Origin: Phaeoceros laevis | Taxonomy: Eukaryota > Anthocerotophyta > Anthocerotopsida > Notothyladales | Direction of reading: 5' to 3' | DNA length: 61,717 nucleotides | NCBI GenBank assembly: GCA_049999765.1 | Contig: JBNGIQ010008509.1 | Span: 1 to 61,717 of the forward strand | Shown: positions 57,482 through 61,717 of the stretch, piece by piece | Layout of the letters: every line of letters starts with the position of its first letter | How positions within the stretch are numbered: position 1 is the first letter of the stretch | The notes under the pieces: model-generated | Seen by the model: the letters and a program-made list of their open reading frames with translations, nothing else | What the model was told of the DNA's origin: nothing | The model's database searches: none | Made by a program: the position numbers and the translations under genes

Positions 57482-60400
57482 ACTCACCTGTGTGCGTGGT
57501 CGATGTTGAAAGGCCTATGCCTGAAGTTCAACATCTCCTTGCAACTCACAGCACATCGTTTTGTCAATAATCCTGTGAAGGTGTTTGCGAATAGGCGATC
57601 GCACACAGGTATTCCATTCTGAAGACCGGGACATGATCCATAACCCAGCCTTGCCGTGGGGTGCTCGGCCACATTGGTGATAAGCTGCAAGACGATGACG
57701 CAAAACAAGTTAAAACGACATTCATGGCACAGTTTGTGGTGAAGTCTTTTCCCCAGAAGTACATCTACTTTTGACAAAGGGTGCAGCTCTTCCTCATGTC
57801 TTTAAGCATATGCAGGTACCTGCAGCATGTTGAGACAGATTCTCTCGTCCAGCTCGTCCAAGAGGTCCACACACTTTGGTACTCCATCCTCGGTGAGGAA
57901 AGCCTTCTTGCCATCTATGTTAATTGTTATGCTGCAATATCACATACAACAAAGTCAATCGAGCTGAAGTACCTCTGGACAAGAGCATTGGTGCTCTAGA
58001 CTGCTCGGTGATGCAAACAAATGTAGCAGCCTGAATTTGCCATGTAGACAGACAGACAGACAGATAGACAGCAGGGATTGTGAACGCAATACAGGCATCC
58101 ATGGAACTCATGCCCCTGTGAACTGCAGGATGAGCAGTTTACGTTACCAGCCACTTCAGGTTGAAATGGAGGGTGTTCAACTTACTCGGGATCTTCATGT
58201 GCAGGTGCTCGACTCCTGCTTGGAGTCACTGCCTCTCTTTATACTGAGAGAGTAAGCTACCAACAGGTCAATGAAGGAGCCTGCTGCTTTGCTCATTGCA
58301 AGAGTTCCTCCCATGTGTGGAATTCAAGGCAATTGAAGACCTTGGACGAAAGACAAACAGACAAACGCTTGCAATATGGATATTGCGAAGGTTGCCACTA
58401 AAAAACCAAGACCAAAGGCTTCACACTTTTCTCACAAGGAGCATTTCAGGATCTGACGTGGAAGGCACTGCAGGGGTACGATGTATTCCCCAAAATGACT
58501 TGCTTCAGCAAATCACAAACTCAAAAAGTAGGAACACCTTTCAATGCGGGACTCACCTCATGAGAGCTGCAGCAGCCAATGCTTGCACTCGTGGTTCAAT
58601 ATCATTGAGCAGCGGGATGAGAGTCTTCACAGCTTTTTGTTCAACAGCTTGGGCTTTGGCACCCTTGTCCATGCTGAACACCAATCAAGAGTTGAATGGT
58701 TAGCTTTGGAGAACAATCGAGTCTCATGCACCTAGCCCAATATTGTCATATGTTTAGGAAAGCGAAAGTAAAAGAGGTATAGGTACTCAGCCCACCATAG
58801 AAGACACAGAAACTGGGCTGCAGATTCTTTCACCGAGGGGTCAAGATGAGCAAGGTGATGCAGTGCGCTGACAACCGCATTAGCTTTCAGAAGTTGTGCC
58901 AGTGCAGCCTTATCGGTGCCTGTGTCCAGACACTCCGATAAAAGATCTAGTCCAAGAATAAGGCATGTTTTCTCTCTCTCCTCGTCAACCCTTTTCAGAA
59001 AGAACTCCAATGTTGAGCCTCCGTTCACCAACTCCTTTCTCACTGCCACATCATCTCTCAGATCAGTTCCTCAGTAAAACAAGTTCCACAAACATATGCT
59101 TCTCATTGACTTAGATCATCACATGGTTGCATACATAGCCGGTGTTCCATGCTTTAGGTTCAAGTATCGTAGTGGTACCTATCTCATAGTGAGCAGCCTC
59201 CAATAAAGCATGGAAAGAGTTGGTTCTTAAGGTGGTATCATTGTCTTTTAGCTTCCAACAACAGTTCACGTGCAGCTTTGTCAATCATGCTCATCACACC
59301 AAAGGGTCTTTGACGAGAGGTGTGGCAATGTGATCGTGTCTTTGACGAGAGGTGTTGCAATGTGATCGTGTAAAATGGCATACTGTGCTCATCACCCCGT
59401 GACTTCTGGCATAAGGATCCTGAATATCTAAGACAAGAAAACTTGCATAGAGAGATAGCACATATCAGCCTGGGTGCAAGGTTGTTGGTTAGTATTTGCT
59501 ACCATGTTGACAAGACCTTGAATCGCACCCAAGCGGCATGCCTCAATGGCTCCAACTTTACGTACTGTCACCGGACATCCAACAGCAGTGTAAGTTCCTA
59601 GAAACCTCCAAACTCGGTTGTCCGCATGCAAGCTTTTGGATAATATTCACAACGAAACCTGTAATATACTTGAAGCAAAGAGCAAGTTGCTGGCGGATGA
59701 AAAGATCCTCCTCTTTGAACATGTTGGCAAGGATAGGCACAATACCTGCCAGACAGTACGCATGTGAAGTGAGCATGTTTGCACCACTCTTCAGGCTGCC
59801 AGACATCCCTTGCAAACAGAGGCTTACCAGCAGCAAAGCATCGAGAACAATCTTCAGGTACAGAAAGAAGCTCCACAGCCCAGACCATAGCCTTCTGGCG
59901 AACTATCAGATCCCTGTGCTTAAGAACCCTGACCTACAGAATCTTCACAACACACCACCCTGGTCAGCAGAGTCTAGACAAAGGAAGTTATCCTACACAA
60001 GCAAGATCATCACCCTTGAGGAGAAATTCGCAGGAAAATCGCCAAGGAGAAGGCACACCCTCCTCTTACCGTTTTGGAGAACATAAAGTTGCCAAATGCT
60101 TGAGTCACCATAATTGGAGGCTGTGGTTTGGGATCCTTCTGGGCTTGGTGCGCCCAAATCTCATGACCGTGCAATTCATACCGACGTAGAGGATAAAGCT
60201 CATCCGACTCAATGGTATTTACGTACGTCCTCATGGTGTCACTCTGTATCTGAGAATTAGACCTCTCCCAGCCATGATGCCCAGCCATCATGCGGTCCTC
60301 AGGCCCCCTTACATCTGGATAAGACTTCGTTAGCACAATGTACTCCTTCTTCTTGGTTTCCGCATGAGAAGACTCGCCAGGAAGCTTCGCATCCACATTA

Positions 60401-60744
60401 GCAGCCGGAGCAGGCGATGCAACAGTTGGGCTCCCTTTCTGCTTGTCTGCGCCAGCCTCCCTCTTTCCTTTCACGACCTTCTGTTTTTCCATAATCTGGC
60501 TACTTCCTGGTTCTTTCTGAGCTCCCGCCTTGACCATGACTTGTGGCTTGGCAGCATCGCCCGCAGCATGAGGGGATGCAGGTGGCCCGCTTGTAGCACC
60601 TGACACCTTGGTTGGCTCCGATGATTCTCTTGCTGCAGGCTGGTCAGGGGCAGCATTTGAAGGTCCGAACATTTTCCCAGGATCTGACAGTGCCTTGGCT
60701 TCCGTGACCTTGGGGAGTTCGCTTGAAGGTTTGGAGTCCTCCAT
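57482..60744 (-). CDS. Armadillo-repeat protein, RSPH14-like (axonemal radial spoke)
   Basis: Exon 1 (60070-60744) runs from ATG 60742-60744 and encodes ~160 disordered residues rich in Ala, Pro, Ser and Lys, then RRYELHGHEIWAHQAQKDPK and PPIMVTQAFGNFMFSKT. Exons 59828-59933, 59659-59745 and 59503-59564 continue in phase with armadillo helices (LKHRDLIVRQKAMVWAVELL, GIVPILANMFKEEDLFIRQQ, KVGAIEACRLGAIQGLVNMV). Further armadillo segments lie near 58780-59060, 58560-58690, 57800-57930 and 57480-57690, but their borders were not resolved. The AFG...K opening followed by RQKA-type repeats resembles RSPH14/RTDR1, a radial-spoke protein of motile flagella, which would fit sperm-producing land plants. 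In the last segment the frame of LITNVAEHP and the frame of VMDHVPVFR differ, so a frameshift or mis-assembly is possible. A generic armadillo protein remains an alternative. Confidence 0.55.
59306..59369. repeat. 32-bp tandem duplication in an intron
   Basis: GTCTTTGACGAGAGGTGT(G/T)GCAATGTGATCGT is present twice head-to-tail with one mismatch, inside a probable intron of the armadillo gene. Confidence 0.85.
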
Positions 60745-61717
60745 TGCATCCACAGACAGCCAAGGTCGCTTCAAGTTCTGCCTTTGGACGCAAAGCGCTT
60801 GATGTCCGAAACGTAGGTTCCTGCGACCCTCCTTGTTCTTTGGATGTAACGGTTAACCGTGCTGCCGTCCAGACTCCAGATGGACAGACCTTTTAAATCT
60901 AAGCAGTCACTCGTTAGGTGGGATTTTGGATTTCACCACAGCTAGTCACAAATGGTTGAAGAGAGAAAGAGACTGAGGAGGAGGCAGAGCTCGTGTGCCA
61001 GCCCGGGCGCCTTCGCACATTGGAGTTTGTTTTTGTGCTTGTAAATGCCCTTTGCCCATTATGGTCCGTTTTGTGCTTGTAAATGCACCTTGATGCAAGG
61101 GCTTTAGTCACTAGAGAGGGATATTGACATAAAAATGTTTCAATCATGACCACCTAAGTTGGAACTTGCAGGCCTGAGAGGGGTTCTAACTTAGTTCTAT
61201 TGTAAATACTGCATGCAAATGTTTGTAACTTTGTAAGTTTGTATCATGACAAACCACCAAGAAACCTTTGATTATTGTATTGGTTTCTTTGATTATTGTA
61301 TTGTTTTTGTTCCTGTTGGGCTCCCCAGACCTTGACATGCCTTTAAGTAGTACATTTCCATTGAGTTAGATTGTGCCTCATGTTCAAACTTGAAAGGCCT
61401 AAATCTTAATCTTTTTGGTTGATAATGGCAAAGAACTTCATCCATTGTAATTCAATGAATTTCAATAAATGGCTATTATTATAGCTACTTCAATATGAAC
61501 AATTAGAAGCAAAAATGTAATCTAATCTTCCATAAAAAAATCGCACATCTCCAAGTTGTAAGGATAAATAGAATATTTAATAAAACGAGCATGAAATCTT
61601 GTGGTGGCTGCTTTTTGTTTCCGATCTATTCTTCTTTTTGTGTTTTCCTAGGTTCTTGTTTTGGTATTTGTGCTTTTTCTGCTTCTTGTGCTTTACGATA
61701 AATGATACTTAGTATGC
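60745..61717. other. 5' flank of armadillo gene, AT-rich
   Basis: No coding segment is supported. Short duplications occur: TTTGTGCTTGTAAATGC twice between 61030 and 61090, and TTTGATTATTGTATTG twice between 61265 and 61305. The right part is AT-rich with poly-T and poly-A runs. Confidence 0.5.

Noticed and set aside
1-61717. CRISPR array, prophage, insertion sequence or retroviral genes
   Set aside because: The DNA is plant nuclear with spliceosomal introns. No regularly spaced repeats, integrase, reverse transcriptase or capsid-like frames were seen.

Overview
The window is nuclear DNA from a land plant. The genes carry spliceosomal GT-AG introns that are mostly 70-210 bp, and the families are typically plant: ethylene receptor, WRKY, RLCK-VII kinase, PLS-type PPR, SABATH methyltransferase, and a thylakoid-lumen TPM protein. 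Two genes point to a seed-free plant (bryophyte, lycophyte or fern): a nearly complete WASHC4/SWIP-like gene, a family I know as absent from Arabidopsis, and an armadillo protein resembling the axonemal protein RSPH14, which would fit flagellate sperm. The species cannot be fixed from the sequence alone. One run of exactly 400 N is present (27644-28043).

Layout. 1-435 (-) holds the N-terminal part of an unrecognised gene leaving the window. 436-4300 is gene-poor and contains a 242-bp fold-back repeat and small degenerate tandem repeats. 4.5-7.0 kb (+) holds a small acidic ORF and a three-exon SABATH methyltransferase with a degenerate SAM motif. 7.6-9.9 kb (-) is an intronless arginine decarboxylase. 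9.9-20.2 kb has no gene I can support, but contains two tRNA-derived SINE-like stretches and a tandem duplication. 20.2-23.0 kb (-) is an ETR1-type ethylene receptor with a receiver domain. 25.0-26.5 kb (-) is an F-box/kelch-like gene. 27.2-28.6 kb (+) is a broken PPR gene. 28.7-29.8 kb (-) is a TLP18.3-type TPM gene. 30.3-33.1 kb (-) is an intact PPR gene. Both PPR loci begin with a PDF-like motif otherwise known from organellar single-stranded DNA-binding (OSB) proteins.

33.9-36.4 kb (-) is an eight-exon AKAP17A-like gene. 36.9-37.9 kb (-) is a ribokinase, divergent from ORC2 (38.3-39.9 kb, +). 40.3-46.5 kb (-) is a WASHC4/SWIP-like gene of about 27 exons. 49.8-52.4 kb (+) is a group III WRKY factor. 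55.0-56.2 kb (-) is an intronless RLCK-VII kinase. 57.5-60.7 kb (-) is the armadillo, RSPH14-like gene. The last 970 bp are AT-rich and appear non-coding.

The genes do not form one pathway. They are a mixed housekeeping and signalling neighbourhood: hormone perception (ETR), polyamine synthesis (ADC), replication licensing (ORC2), pre-mRNA processing (AKAP17A-like), endosomal actin (WASHC4), and organelle functions (TLP18.3, PPRs). The observations most worth following are the plant WASHC4 gene, the PDF-PPR domain combination, and the intronless kinase with altered conserved residues. Exon boundaries were placed by hand from splice consensus, phase and family similarity. No database search was run.
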